Below are positions 39,722 to 47,645 of a DNA stretch of 64,000 nucleotides, in pieces. This stretch comes from Pseudomonas sp. R76. Lineage in GTDB: Bacteria > Pseudomonadota > Gammaproteobacteria > Pseudomonadales > Pseudomonadaceae. The stretch is taken from NCBI RefSeq assembly GCF_009834565.1, contig NZ_CP019428.1, forward strand, positions 5,580,001 to 5,644,000, written 5' to 3'. Each line of letters begins with the position of its first letter. Position 1 is the stretch's first letter. A model generated the notes under the pieces. It had not been told where the DNA came from, ran no database searches, and worked only from the letters and a program-made list of their open reading frames with translations. Made by a program: the position numbers and the translations under genes.

Positions 39722-39955
39722 TCAACCCCGCCGCCTCCGCAAATACCTCCAATACCAAACCAGCCCACCCACCGCCGAAACCAAAACCACCACTCCATTC
39801 CCCACCAACCAAATCCCAAAATTCCGACTCTGCTCCGCGTCCCCCTCATAAAACGGCCCGAAATAAACCGAGGCCACCACAAAAACCCCGTTAAACACCC
39901 CAACCGCCACCGCCACCACCAAAACCACAAACACCACGCCCTTCAAAACCTTCAT
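39722..39955 (-). CDS. Small two-TM membrane protein, candidate immunity to the Tae4-like amidase
   Basis: A 77-aa protein (MKVLKGVVFVVLVVAVAVGVF) with two hydrophobic helices (about 5-33 and 48-70) around a short polar loop (FYEGDAEQSRNF) and a basic end (YLRRRRG). Its ATG overlaps the amidase TGA (ATGA) and a GGAAGG lies upstream, as expected of an effector-immunity pair. The known Tai4 immunity proteins are periplasmic and larger, so this would be a different type. Immunity is inferred from position only. Confidence 0.55.
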   Translation of the reverse strand: MKVLKGVVFVVLVVAVAVGVFNGVFVVASVYFGPFYEGDAEQSRNFGIWLVGNGVVVLVSAVGGLVWYWRYLRRRRG

Positions 39956-40464
39956 AAAACCTTCCAAAACCAAATCTCCCTGGACTCGTGATAATCCGAG
40001 AACGTGCCTTCAATCGAGACCCCCAACTGAATACGCGGGTAACTCAGCCAATCCGTCAACCGCCGCCCATTCCACAGATCGATGTGGTCACCACTGCGAT
40101 TACCAAACGTTTCGCTTCCCCGGCGCCAAAAGTCTTTGAAGAAAATGATGCCTTGCTGTCCTGCCAACACATCCTCGAAGTCTTCGGGCTTTACCTTCTG
40201 CACACGCTGTAAACCAGGGACGTTCGCGCGGCTTAGAGCCTTGGCCATTTCCTCTGCCGCCAGTATGTGACCTTCGCTCTTGGGGTGCTGCCAACAATAG
40301 CGCACGCCACTTAATTTGCTCAGGTCGGCGCCGGATCTGCGAAGGGCCACACCCAGGTTGATCGCGCATTGGTCGCTGAAGTTCTTGGCGCCATTGGTTC
40401 GGCAGGGCGCAGCGTCTCCGAAGATTTCAGGATGATTTTTCCATAGCGTGTTGAACGTGAGCAT
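39952..40464 (-). CDS. tae4: Tae4-family type VI secretion amidase effector
   Basis: A 170-aa protein starting MLTFNTLWKNHP. The NlpC/P60-like Tae4 signature is clear: DQCAINLGVALRRSG with nucleophile Cys about 33, KSEGHILAAEEMA, GIIFFKDFW and GDHIDLWNG with catalytic His about 127. Tae4 enzymes cut the D-Glu-mDAP bond of peptidoglycan in target cells after T6SS delivery. A reading frame continues upstream to 40692, but that part is unlike the family. No T6SS structural gene is in the window, so this is an orphan cargo locus. It is divergent from an E3-type toxin. Confidence 0.82.
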   Translation of the reverse strand: MLTFNTLWKNHPEIFGDAAPCRTNGAKNFSDQCAINLGVALRRSGADLSKLSGVRYCWQHPKSEGHILAAEEMAKALSRANVPGLQRVQKVKPEDFEDVLAGQQGIIFFKDFWRRGSETFGNRSGDHIDLWNGRRLTDWLSYPRIQLGVSIEGTFSDYHESREIWFWKVL

Positions 40465-40709
40465 TCGGCGTATCCATCGCGTATTTGGCTCGCGACCGTA
40501 GCAAACGCTTTGCTGCTGGAGAGGGCTCCGTAAGAGATTCAGAACGGTCCTACCTGCTTGTAGGTTCCGATATGAACGACTCCAACTACCCACGTCGACG
40601 TCGTTAGAAGACAGTTGACTCTTCCCACACACACCATCGAACAAAGCCGACATCAACCTCTGAGTCCCCCTCGTACGCTCACTCCCTCGCACAAGGAAGT
40701 GAGCCCGTC

Positions 40710-41873
40710 ATGCCAGAACGCTCGTACCCCATCACCGAAGAAGACCAACTCAAACGGCGAATCCTGACTCCGCAGCCGAAACCGGAGCCCTATTCGCCGC
40801 CGATAGACTTATTCGACCCAATACCCGCCCCAGCGCCTACGCCCGCAACGCTTCCCGGCTGCACCTTCACCAAACCTTGCCAACTCCCCGACGGCATCAT
40901 TCGCTACAACAACCCCACCGGTTACGTACCGCTGGAGCTGATCAAGGGCTACGGCCATTTCAGCCTGTTGGGTGGCCGTGAGGTGGACAGCCGAGGCGCG
41001 GTTGCCCTGCGCAAGATCAGCGGCAGCGCACTGCCCGCTGGCTTGGGGCAGTTGGCGTTGCGTTCGGCGGTAGTGGAGTCTGCAGCTGCCGCCGCTGGCT
41101 CTGTAGCCGGTGGCCTGTTGGCGGGGTTGGTGGCGTTGGCTTGGCCGTCTGAGTTGGGCGACAGCGCGCTTTACAGCGAGGAGCAATTGCGTTCGCTGCA
41201 ACGGGCGCGGTCGCAGATGCGTTTGCATGTGGAGCAGCGTGAGGACGGCACGCTGAAGGGGTATGGGTTTTACACAGGCAACCATGTCGATTGGCAGATG
41301 ATTGATGTGGTGCAGTTCCAAAGCCGTGGCGATCAGTTTGTGGCGGATTTGGGAGAGGGCGTGGAGCTGATCTGGACGCCTGCGGTTGATCCGGGCGACA
41401 CGCTGGGTATTCCGGCGTTGGAGGCTGCGCCGCAAGCGCCGGTGATTTGGATTTACCCGCCGACGGAGAAGGCAGCTCAGATTCTGGTGAACCCGGTTTA
41501 TCCGCCGGAGTATCGGGATTTTATTCTGGTGTTCCCGGTGGAGTCGGGTGTTCGGCCGCTGTATGTGGTGGTCAATGAGCCTCGGAAGGGGCTGAGAAAT
41601 CCTGATTACGACTACTTTCCAGCCCCCAGCACCGAGGACATCACTGGCTTCCCAGGTTTGGTAGAACTAAAGAAAAAGACCCGAAAACGGAACGGCGGCG
41701 GCCTTCGTGAACGCTGGAAAGACGCCAAAGGAAGGAAGCTTTTCGAGTGGGACTCAGAAAAAGGTGAGCTTGAAGTCTATCGTTACAGCGATATCAGCCA
41801 CCTCGGCTCATTTGATCCCTATACAGGTGCGCAACGGGGTCCGGCAAAAGACGAACGGCGCATAAAAAAATAA
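40710..41873 (+). CDS. S-type pyocin-domain protein with colicin E3-type rRNase domain
   Basis: 387 aa. The N-terminus is Pro-rich (1-50). A glycine/alanine-rich hydrophobic segment (about 120-147) and a pyocin-S-type domain (about 160-290, with YGFYTGNHVDWQMIDVVQF) follow. Residues about 300-387 match the colicin E3 cytotoxic domain (RWKDAKGRKLFEWDS, HLGSFDPYTGAQ), which cuts 16S rRNA in the decoding site. Asp348, Glu355 and Arg383 align with E3 Asp510, Glu517 and Arg545, but Lys351 replaces catalytic His513. No receptor-binding domain is seen, so delivery may be by T6SS or another contact system. The immunity gene follows directly. Confidence 0.85.
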   Translation: MPERSYPITEEDQLKRRILTPQPKPEPYSPPIDLFDPIPAPAPTPATLPGCTFTKPCQLPDGIIRYNNPTGYVPLELIKGYGHFSLLGGREVDSRGAVALRKISGSALPAGLGQLALRSAVVESAAAAAGSVAGGLLAGLVALAWPSELGDSALYSEEQLRSLQRARSQMRLHVEQREDGTLKGYGFYTGNHVDWQMIDVVQFQSRGDQFVADLGEGVELIWTPAVDPGDTLGIPALEAAPQAPVIWIYPPTEKAAQILVNPVYPPEYRDFILVFPVESGVRPLYVVVNEPRKGLRNPDYDYFPAPSTEDITGFPGLVELKKKTRKRNGGGLRERWKDAKGRKLFEWDSEKGELEVYRYSDISHLGSFDPYTGAQRGPAKDERRIKK

Positions 41874-41887
41874 ATGGAGATTTGATC

Positions 41888-42172
41888 ATGGTGATGAAGG
41901 TACGGCTGGAATGGTTCGACAAACAAACCGAAACCTTGGAGGCTGATGAATACTCGACCAATGTTGAGGAAGACAGCGTTCTCAAGGCACTCGATTTACA
42001 CAATGAACCTCAAATTTTTGCTGGGGGATTCAACGTAATGCCGAGTTGGATCGCGATTCTCCAGCCACACTTCCAGCATGAGATAGAACCCAGCCTTTTC
42101 GACTACCAAATTTCCTTCCGCTACCAAGGCGCTTGGCCGCCACCTCCAAAGCAGCCCAAGAAGGCGTTCTAA
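41888..42172 (+). CDS. Colicin E3/cloacin-type immunity protein
   Basis: A 94-aa acidic protein (MVMKVRLEWFDKQTETLEA). The cloacin-immunity pattern is clear: LEWFDKxTE near the start, an acidic middle, GGFNVMPSWIAILQPHFQHEI, and a C-terminal strand FDYQISFRYQGAW. It should bind and block the rRNase encoded just upstream. GGAGA lies at good spacing to the ATG at 41888; an ATG two codons later is also possible. A short proline tail (PPPPKQPKK) is added compared with E3 immunity. Confidence 0.9.
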   Translation: MVMKVRLEWFDKQTETLEADEYSTNVEEDSVLKALDLHNEPQIFAGGFNVMPSWIAILQPHFQHEIEPSLFDYQISFRYQGAWPPPPKQPKKAF

Positions 42173-42176
42173 TGCA

Positions 42177-42647
42177 ATGAAAAAGCCCCTCCTCTACCGC
42201 TCAGTCAACACCCGAACCCATGGCGTGCGCCACGGCAGCTGTCGCGCTTACCGCCATGAACGACACACCAAAAGTGCAAAGCGCTCACTGTCCACTCGCG
42301 GCTCAATGCACAGCCATCAACGACACGGTTTTGACTACACACCGCTATTCCGCTTTCTCCTGTCCAAAGTCGGTCAGCCGTGGGACAAGGTTTTCAGCGA
42401 AGCCAACGCCCGGCTGGATCGGCCGGAGCCGGTGTTCTGGATGGTCGCGTTACATGAAGTCGACAAGGACGAGTATGTGGCAATCGGTGAATCTACCTAC
42501 TACAGCGGTTTGTTCGTCGACGCCGCAGGCCTGCTTCAAAAGGTCAACCCGCAGTTAACGCCCGAACAGATGACGCCATTTTGCAGCTGCTGCACCCACA
42601 CCTTCAACGGTGTGGTATTCCCGCAGGCTCCACCACATAAAAGCTAA
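42177..42647 (+). CDS. Pyocin-associated hypothetical protein (156 aa)
   Basis: Starts MKKPLLYRSVNTRTHGVRHG; the first 50 residues are basic and His/Arg-rich. The rest is a globular domain with FRFLLSKVGQPWDKVFSEA, VDAAGLLQKVNPQL and FCSCCTHTFNGVVF. It begins 4 bp after the immunity gene stop, so it belongs to the toxin operon. I recall similar proteins beside S-type pyocin genes of Pseudomonas but know no function. The CSCC and His residues suggest a possible metal site. Confidence 0.65.
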   Translation: MKKPLLYRSVNTRTHGVRHGSCRAYRHERHTKSAKRSLSTRGSMHSHQRHGFDYTPLFRFLLSKVGQPWDKVFSEANARLDRPEPVFWMVALHEVDKDEYVAIGESTYYSGLFVDAAGLLQKVNPQLTPEQMTPFCSCCTHTFNGVVFPQAPPHKS

Positions 42648-42650
42648 ACC

Positions 42651-43217
42651 TCACCCCGCCTTCCCCTCACTCCCCGCCCCCTCAACCACCACCCGATTCG
42701 CCGGATCCGTCACATCAAATACCTGCTGCACACACCTATCCCCTTTGAACTGAAACTCCACCAGATACACCTTCGCCCGCTCCGGCACGAAGTTGCTGAA
42801 CACCGGCCCGCAAACGGAGTAAATACCCGGTCGCGAGGCTCTGGCGGTGCTGGATACGGTCAATTTCTTGCCTGGATCGGCCTGAATTTCCAACTGTGGA
42901 AAACGCTTGAACCCAGCACTGGCGACCGTCTGGTTGAGTTTGGCGATCCAGTTGAAAACCCGGCCTTCGCCGGTGTCCATCACGGTGCCGAGGGTTTCCA
43001 TGCGTTGGTCGGCGTCGCCTTCGCGGCGCACCGCGAATTCCACGGGGGCGGTGCCGCCGTAGGCTTTCATCACGACTTTGGCGTGGTCTGCATCCACGGC
43101 CACGGTTTTTTGGCGCAGTTGGATGCCGTCCTTGAGCAAGGTGGGCGATGAGTCGCGCTGGTTGGATTGGCAGGCGCACAGGGCCAAGGCGAGAGAAAGC
43201 AGCGCGATTCGCTTCAC
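42651..43217 (-). CDS. Hypothetical lipoprotein
   Basis: 188 aa with a GTG start and AAGGA upstream. Signal MKRIALLSLALALCAC ends in a lipobox (LCAC), so the mature protein is anchored in a membrane of the envelope. The remainder is mostly beta-strand, with two further Cys (SVCGPVF and RCVQQVF) that could form a disulfide. No family recognised. It is convergent with the toxin operon (3 bp). Confidence 0.75.
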   Translation of the reverse strand: MKRIALLSLALALCACQSNQRDSSPTLLKDGIQLRQKTVAVDADHAKVVMKAYGGTAPVEFAVRREGDADQRMETLGTVMDTGEGRVFNWIAKLNQTVASAGFKRFPQLEIQADPGKKLTVSSTARASRPGIYSVCGPVFSNFVPERAKVYLVEFQFKGDRCVQQVFDVTDPANRVVVEGAGSEGKAG

Positions 43218-43382
43218 GGGGGATGTCCTTATCGAGGGTGGGCTTGATGGCTGGAGCGGAGTTTAAACGAATGTTGTGTAACGGAGCAGCGATGCGGGCG
43301 CTTGGGTTGGGCAGGTGTACCGAGGTGATACCATCGTCGCCTCGCTGGGGCTCGACAACTCCCACAGTTGAGCCGGGGCGCT

Positions 43383-44735
43383 TCAGGTTTGGTTGAATAC
43401 CAGCCGTGCGCACAAGCCGCCTCGCTCCAGGTTGTGCAGCGTCAACCGGCAGCCGATCTTGCCCACGATCATCTCCACAATCGCCAACCCCAACCCCGCG
43501 CCATTGGCGTTATCGCGGCTGTAAAACCGCTCGAACAAACGGCCCAGCTCCGCCTCATCAATCCCCGGGCCTTGGTCTTCCACGCTCAAGTAATCAGCAC
43601 CGATGACCACCCGTACTTCAGTGCCGGCCGGGGAAAAGTTGAGCGCATTGGTCACCAGGTTCTGCAACGCAATCGCCAGGGCTACCGGCTCGCTTTTCAC
43701 CCAACATTGCTCTTGGCCTTCCAGCACCAGCTCCACGCCCTTTTCCATCGCCAGCGGTGTCAGCTCAGCGAGTTCTTCGCGCACCAACTCCGTCAATTGC
43801 ACAGGCTTGCACACGGGGTTGTTCAGTTGCGGCTCGATGCGCGCCATGGTCAGCAACTGGCTGCCAATGCGCGTTGCGCGGTCCACGCCATTCACCAGAA
43901 AATCCAAGGCTTCGCGCCGTTGCTCTTCGGTCGCGGCGCTTTGGGCGTTTTGCGCGTGAATGCGCAGGATCGCCAGCGGCGTGCGCAGTTCGTGAGCGGC
44001 GTCAGCGATGAAGCGCCGCTCCCGCTCGAGCAAATCATCCATCTGCACCAACAGCCGGTTCAGCGCGGTTTGCATGGGTTCCAAGTCACTCGGCAGCGGC
44101 TTGAGGTGCAGTGGTTGCAAGGTGTCGGTGTTGCGCCCACGAATCGACAGCACCATGGCGCGCAGCGGTTTGAGGCCCCAGCCGATGGTCAGCCAGATCA
44201 GCACGGCCAGCAGCGGCACGCCGATCAGGGTGGGCCAGAGGGTGTGGCGCACGATGCGTTCGATCAGGTCCTGGCGAATGTCATCACGCTCGCCCACCCA
44301 AATCAGCAAACCCTGTTGCGGGTCGGCGAGGAGGAAGGCGCACCAGTCGTTGCCGTTGTCGATGATGTCGTGGGCGCCAAGGGTGGTCGGCGGTGCCGTC
44401 AGTACGGGCGCTTCGGCGGAGCGCACCAACAACTCGCCGTCGCTGCGCCATACCTGGAAGGTCAGGCGGGTTTCATACGGGTGGGCGACGCCGTCTTCAC
44501 CGACGCGGCTCATGGCGTGGTCGAAGGCTTGATACAGGCGGTCCCAATCCGCTTCGCCGGGGTCGCGCTGGCGCAGTACGCCTTGCAGCAGGCGCGCACT
44601 TTGGGCGAGTTGGGCATCGTAGACTTCTTCGATCTCGTGGTGGCTGTCACGCAGTACGAGCCAGCTGATCAGCGCGTCGCCGAGCAAAATCAACACCAGC
44701 ACCGGGATGAGGATGCGTGCGCGCACCGAGCTCAT
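43383..44735 (-). CDS. Sensor histidine kinase (QseC/PmrB-like)
   Basis: A 450-aa inner-membrane kinase. TM1 (about 7-28) and TM2 (about 165-190) flank a periplasmic sensor domain. HisKA has ADAAHELRTPLAIL (phospho-His) and HATPase_c has QNLVTNALNFSPAG and EDQGPGIDEAELGRLFERFY. Its ATG overlaps the response-regulator TGA by 4 bp. The signal is unknown; cations or oxidants would fit the neighbouring PepSY/cytochrome genes. Confidence 0.92.
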   Translation of the reverse strand: MSSVRARILIPVLVLILLGDALISWLVLRDSHHEIEEVYDAQLAQSARLLQGVLRQRDPGEADWDRLYQAFDHAMSRVGEDGVAHPYETRLTFQVWRSDGELLVRSAEAPVLTAPPTTLGAHDIIDNGNDWCAFLLADPQQGLLIWVGERDDIRQDLIERIVRHTLWPTLIGVPLLAVLIWLTIGWGLKPLRAMVLSIRGRNTDTLQPLHLKPLPSDLEPMQTALNRLLVQMDDLLERERRFIADAAHELRTPLAILRIHAQNAQSAATEEQRREALDFLVNGVDRATRIGSQLLTMARIEPQLNNPVCKPVQLTELVREELAELTPLAMEKGVELVLEGQEQCWVKSEPVALAIALQNLVTNALNFSPAGTEVRVVIGADYLSVEDQGPGIDEAELGRLFERFYSRDNANGAGLGLAIVEMIVGKIGCRLTLHNLERGGLCARLVFNQT

Positions 44736-45394
44736 GGTTTAAGCGCCAGCACGTAGCCGACGCCGCGCACGGTGCGGATCAGCTCGGTGGATAACTTTTT
44801 GCGCAGGTTATGGATCAGCACTTCCAAGGTGTTGCTCTCGACTCGATCCTGCCAGCCATACAGCGCGCGGGCCAGGCGTTCGCGGGTCACGACTTTGCCG
44901 GGGCGCACCATCAGTTGGTGCAGCAGTTGGTATTCCATCGGCGTGACGATGATGTCTTCATCCTGGTAGCGCACTTGCTGGGTGGCCGGGTCGAGGCTGA
45001 CGCCGGCGTGTTCCAGCATCGGTTGCGCGCGGCCCTGGCTGCGGCGCAGCAAGGCGCGCACGCGGGCTTTGAGTTCTTCGACGTCGAAGGGTTTGATCAG
45101 GTAGTCGTCGGCGCCAGCATCCAGGCCGGCGATGCGCTCGGCGGTGCCATCGCGGGCAATGAGGATCAGCACCGGCAGGTCGTGCTGCCCGGCGCGCAGT
45201 TGCTGCAGCAGGTCGAGGCTGTCGAGGCGTGGCAGGCCGAGGTCGAGCAGCAGCAAATCGAAGTTTTCAGTGCGCAGGGCGTGCAAGGCGCTGAGGCCAT
45301 CGTGCAGCCAATCCAGCGTGTAGCCTTCGGCGCCCAATGCCACGCGAATGCCCTGGCCGAGGGCACGATCATCTTCGACGAGGAGTAGGCGCAT
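44732..45394 (-). CDS. OmpR-family response regulator (QseB/PmrA-like)
   Basis: 220 aa. The receiver domain has LLLVEDD (acidic pocket), LLLLDLGLP (phospho-Asp about 51) and IKPFDVEEL (Lys). The C-terminal winged helix (about 125-220) ends RTVRGVGYVL. The start MRLLLVEDD at 45394 is the conserved one; a longer frame upstream is rejected. It is first gene of the two-component operon and divergent from the PepSY gene, whose intergenic region carries an 11-bp-spaced direct repeat. Confidence 0.94.
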   Translation of the reverse strand: MRLLLVEDDRALGQGIRVALGAEGYTLDWLHDGLSALHALRTENFDLLLLDLGLPRLDSLDLLQQLRAGQHDLPVLILIARDGTAERIAGLDAGADDYLIKPFDVEELKARVRALLRRSQGRAQPMLEHAGVSLDPATQQVRYQDEDIIVTPMEYQLLHQLMVRPGKVVTRERLARALYGWQDRVESNTLEVLIHNLRKKLSTELIRTVRGVGYVLALKP

Positions 45395-45478
45395 AGCAGA
45401 ATCTCTGTGGGAAACGGCGGCATCATGCCGGGTTCCAGTGTGGGCTATTCCAGTAAAGATGTTACGGCGCGTTGCCAA

Positions 45479-45498
45479 CTAAGGTTGCGCTAAGGTTG
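45479..45498 (+). promoter_or_regulatory. Direct repeat, probable response-regulator box
   Basis: CTAAGGTTG occurs twice with an 11-bp period (45479-45487 and 45490-45498). Tandem half-sites one helical turn apart are the usual operator of OmpR/PmrA-type regulators. It lies 44 bp before the PepSY ATG and 85 bp before the regulator ATG. Confidence 0.6.
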
Positions 45499-45541
45499 GT
45501 TTTGCACTGTGAAATCTCCCACATCTGCTGAGAGCTTTTCC

Positions 45542-45808
45542 ATGCGCAAAATTCTCCTGCTGTCTTTGATTATCGCCAGCCCCATGGCCCTCGCCGGCCC
45601 GCAGTGCACCACCGCCGAGCGCTCGCAGTGGCAAGACGAAAAAGCCTTCCAGGACAAGCTCAAGGCCGAAGGGTATGAGATCAGCAAGTTCAAGGTCACC
45701 GACGGCAACTGCTACGAAATCTATGGCTTCGACAAGGACAAGCGCAAGGTCGAGATCTACCACGACCCGGTGACCGGCAAAGCCGTGAAGACTGAGATCA
45801 AGGGCTGA
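45542..45808 (+). CDS. PepSY domain-containing small periplasmic protein
   Basis: An 88-aa protein with a signal peptide (MRKILLLSLIIASPMALA, about 18 residues). One PepSY-type domain follows (WQDEKAFQDKLKAEGYEISKFKVTDGNCYEIYGFDKD). Such proteins are often induced by the adjacent two-component system and may bind metals or inhibit peptidases. The stop overlaps the start of the cytochrome b gene (TGATG). Confidence 0.85.
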   Translation: MRKILLLSLIIASPMALAGPQCTTAERSQWQDEKAFQDKLKAEGYEISKFKVTDGNCYEIYGFDKDKRKVEIYHDPVTGKAVKTEIKG

Positions 45809-46353
45809 TGCCAGGCGAAAACCTGCGCCTGTGGGACCCGTTGGTCAGGCTGTTTCATCTGTCGATCGCCGGAGTCTTTATCGCCAACTACTTCTTCAAC
45901 GAAGCAGGCGACGACTGGCATGTGTGGCTGGGCTATTACGCCATGGCCTGGCTGCTGGTGCGAGCGGTGTGGGGTTTTGTCGGACCGCGCAGCGCGCGTT
46001 GGTCGGATTTCTGGCCGACGCCTGCGCGTCTCGGCGCGCATGTGCGTACGGTATTCAGCGGGCGAGCGCTGCATCGCCTTGGCCATTCGCCCATCGGCGC
46101 GTTGGTGATGCTGTTGATGTTGTCGGCGCTGCTGACCCTCGGCATCAGCGGCTTCCTGATGCAGGAAGTCGACGCGCTATGGGGTGCCGACTGGCCGCTG
46201 CAAGTCCACGAAACCGCCGCCAATGTGCTGCTGGGTCTGGTCTGTGTGCATGTGCTGGCCGCCGTGTTTGAAAGTATCCAGGTCAAGGACAACCTGCCGT
46301 TATCCATGCTCACCGGTCGCAGGAAGCGCCTGCCGGATGAGCGTGCGCAGTAA
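45808..46353 (+). CDS. Cytochrome b561-family protein
   Basis: A 181-aa inner-membrane protein with four TM helices. Candidate haem ligands are His in RLFHLSIAG, DDWHVWLGYY, LGHSPIGAL and LVCVHVLAA. It is coupled to the PepSY gene by TGATG overlap. It probably moves electrons from the quinone pool to a periplasmic acceptor (inference). It is likely co-regulated by the divergent two-component system. Confidence 0.88.
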   Translation: MPGENLRLWDPLVRLFHLSIAGVFIANYFFNEAGDDWHVWLGYYAMAWLLVRAVWGFVGPRSARWSDFWPTPARLGAHVRTVFSGRALHRLGHSPIGALVMLLMLSALLTLGISGFLMQEVDALWGADWPLQVHETAANVLLGLVCVHVLAAVFESIQVKDNLPLSMLTGRRKRLPDERAQ

Positions 46354-46376
46354 TCCTTTTCTCTGACAGGTTCTCT

Positions 46377-47645
46377 ATGCGCTCCGCCCTACTGATCTGC
46401 AGCCTGCTCGGGGTATTCATCGCCGCCTGGCTGAGCCATCCGCCCCATGTGCTGGCGCCGTTTGCCCAAGCGAGCCCGCCACCCTCGAAGGTCGCGACGG
46501 CGCCGCAATACACCAGCCGCTTCGTGTCCTCGCAACTGACTGACTTTGTGCACTCATCTTCCGTCACCGCGCTACCCGGTGGCGACTTGATGGCCGTGTG
46601 GTTTGCGGGCAGCCGCGAAGGCGCTGCGGACGTGCAGGTGCGCACCGCGCGCTTTGATGCACGCAGTGGTGAATGGGGCGCCGAACACGTGCTGGCCACG
46701 CGGGAAAGCACCCGCGACGGCACCCAGCGTTACATTCGCAAACTCGGTAACCCGGTGATTGCGCTGGGGCCGGACAAGCGACTGTGGATGTTTTATGTGT
46801 CGGTGTCGGTCGGCGGTTGGGCCACCAGTGCGATCAACGTGATGGTCTCCGATGACCTCGGCGTGAACTGGTCGGCGCCTCGGCAATTGGTCACCTCGCC
46901 GTTCTTCAACATCAGCACTTTGGTGCGTGCCGCGCCGGTGTTTCATGCCGATGGCTCCATCGGCCTGCCGGTGTACCACGAGTTCATGGGCAAGTTTGCC
47001 GAGTACCTGTACTTGAGCGCGGACGGCGCGGTAATCGACAAATTCCGCATCAGCCGTGGCAAGCATTCGCTGCAACCGACCATCGTGCCGCAGGACGGCC
47101 AGCGCGCCGTGGCGATGTTGCGCTACGCCGGCGAAACCCATCACCGCGTGCTCGCCAGCCGCACCGAAGATGCCGGGCGAACCTGGAGCGAGCCGTACCC
47201 GTTGGAGCCGGCCAACCCCAATTCATCATTGGCGGCAGTGGCCACCGAGGACGACGGTTTGTTGGTCGCCCTCAACGACCTGCAGGACGGGCGCTTCAAG
47301 CTCAGCCTCTACGGCACCAACGCGCAGTTCAGCCAATGGCGCACGGTGATCGAGCTGGACCAATCGCCCGACCCGCTCGGCCAGCCCTTCTCCCACGAGG
47401 CCTACAAAGAAATCATCGGCGAAGGCTTCCGCGCTTCCAGCGGCGCCAAACGCCTGCCGCTGGAACAACGCTTCTTGAGCAACCTGGACTACCGCGTGTG
47501 CAAACCACGTGGTTGCGATTTTGAGTACGAGTACCCGTATTTCAGCCGCAGCCCGGACGGCACGTACCACTTGGTGTACTCGTGGAATAACACGTTTATC
47601 AAACATGTCAGCTTCAACGAAGCCTGGCTGGCGGAGCATCTGTGA
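46377..47645 (+). CDS. Exo-alpha-sialidase/BNR-repeat protein
   Basis: A 422-aa protein with an N-terminal signal anchor (LLICSLLGVFIAAWL). A six-bladed sialidase-like propeller is indicated by Asp-box elements (SDDLGVNWSAP, TEDAGRTWSEP) and the Arg-containing GRS-type motif (VWFAGSREGAADVQV). Members without proven sialidase activity are frequent in Pseudomonas, so the substrate is open. The stop overlaps the start of the next membrane gene, and a sulfatase follows; the three may form an envelope-polymer operon. Confidence 0.85.
   Translation: MRSALLICSLLGVFIAAWLSHPPHVLAPFAQASPPPSKVATAPQYTSRFVSSQLTDFVHSSSVTALPGGDLMAVWFAGSREGAADVQVRTARFDARSGEWGAEHVLATRESTRDGTQRYIRKLGNPVIALGPDKRLWMFYVSVSVGGWATSAINVMVSDDLGVNWSAPRQLVTSPFFNISTLVRAAPVFHADGSIGLPVYHEFMGKFAEYLYLSADGAVIDKFRISRGKHSLQPTIVPQDGQRAVAMLRYAGETHHRVLASRTEDAGRTWSEPYPLEPANPNSSLAAVATEDDGLLVALNDLQDGRFKLSLYGTNAQFSQWRTVIELDQSPDPLGQPFSHEAYKEIIGEGFRASSGAKRLPLEQRFLSNLDYRVCKPRGCDFEYEYPYFSRSPDGTYHLVYSWNNTFIKHVSFNEAWLAEHL

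Noticed and set aside
40465..40692. N-terminal 76-residue extension of the Tae4-like protein
   Set aside because: The sequence is unlike Tae4 proteins and spans the divergent promoter region. The start at 40464 matches the usual N-terminus.
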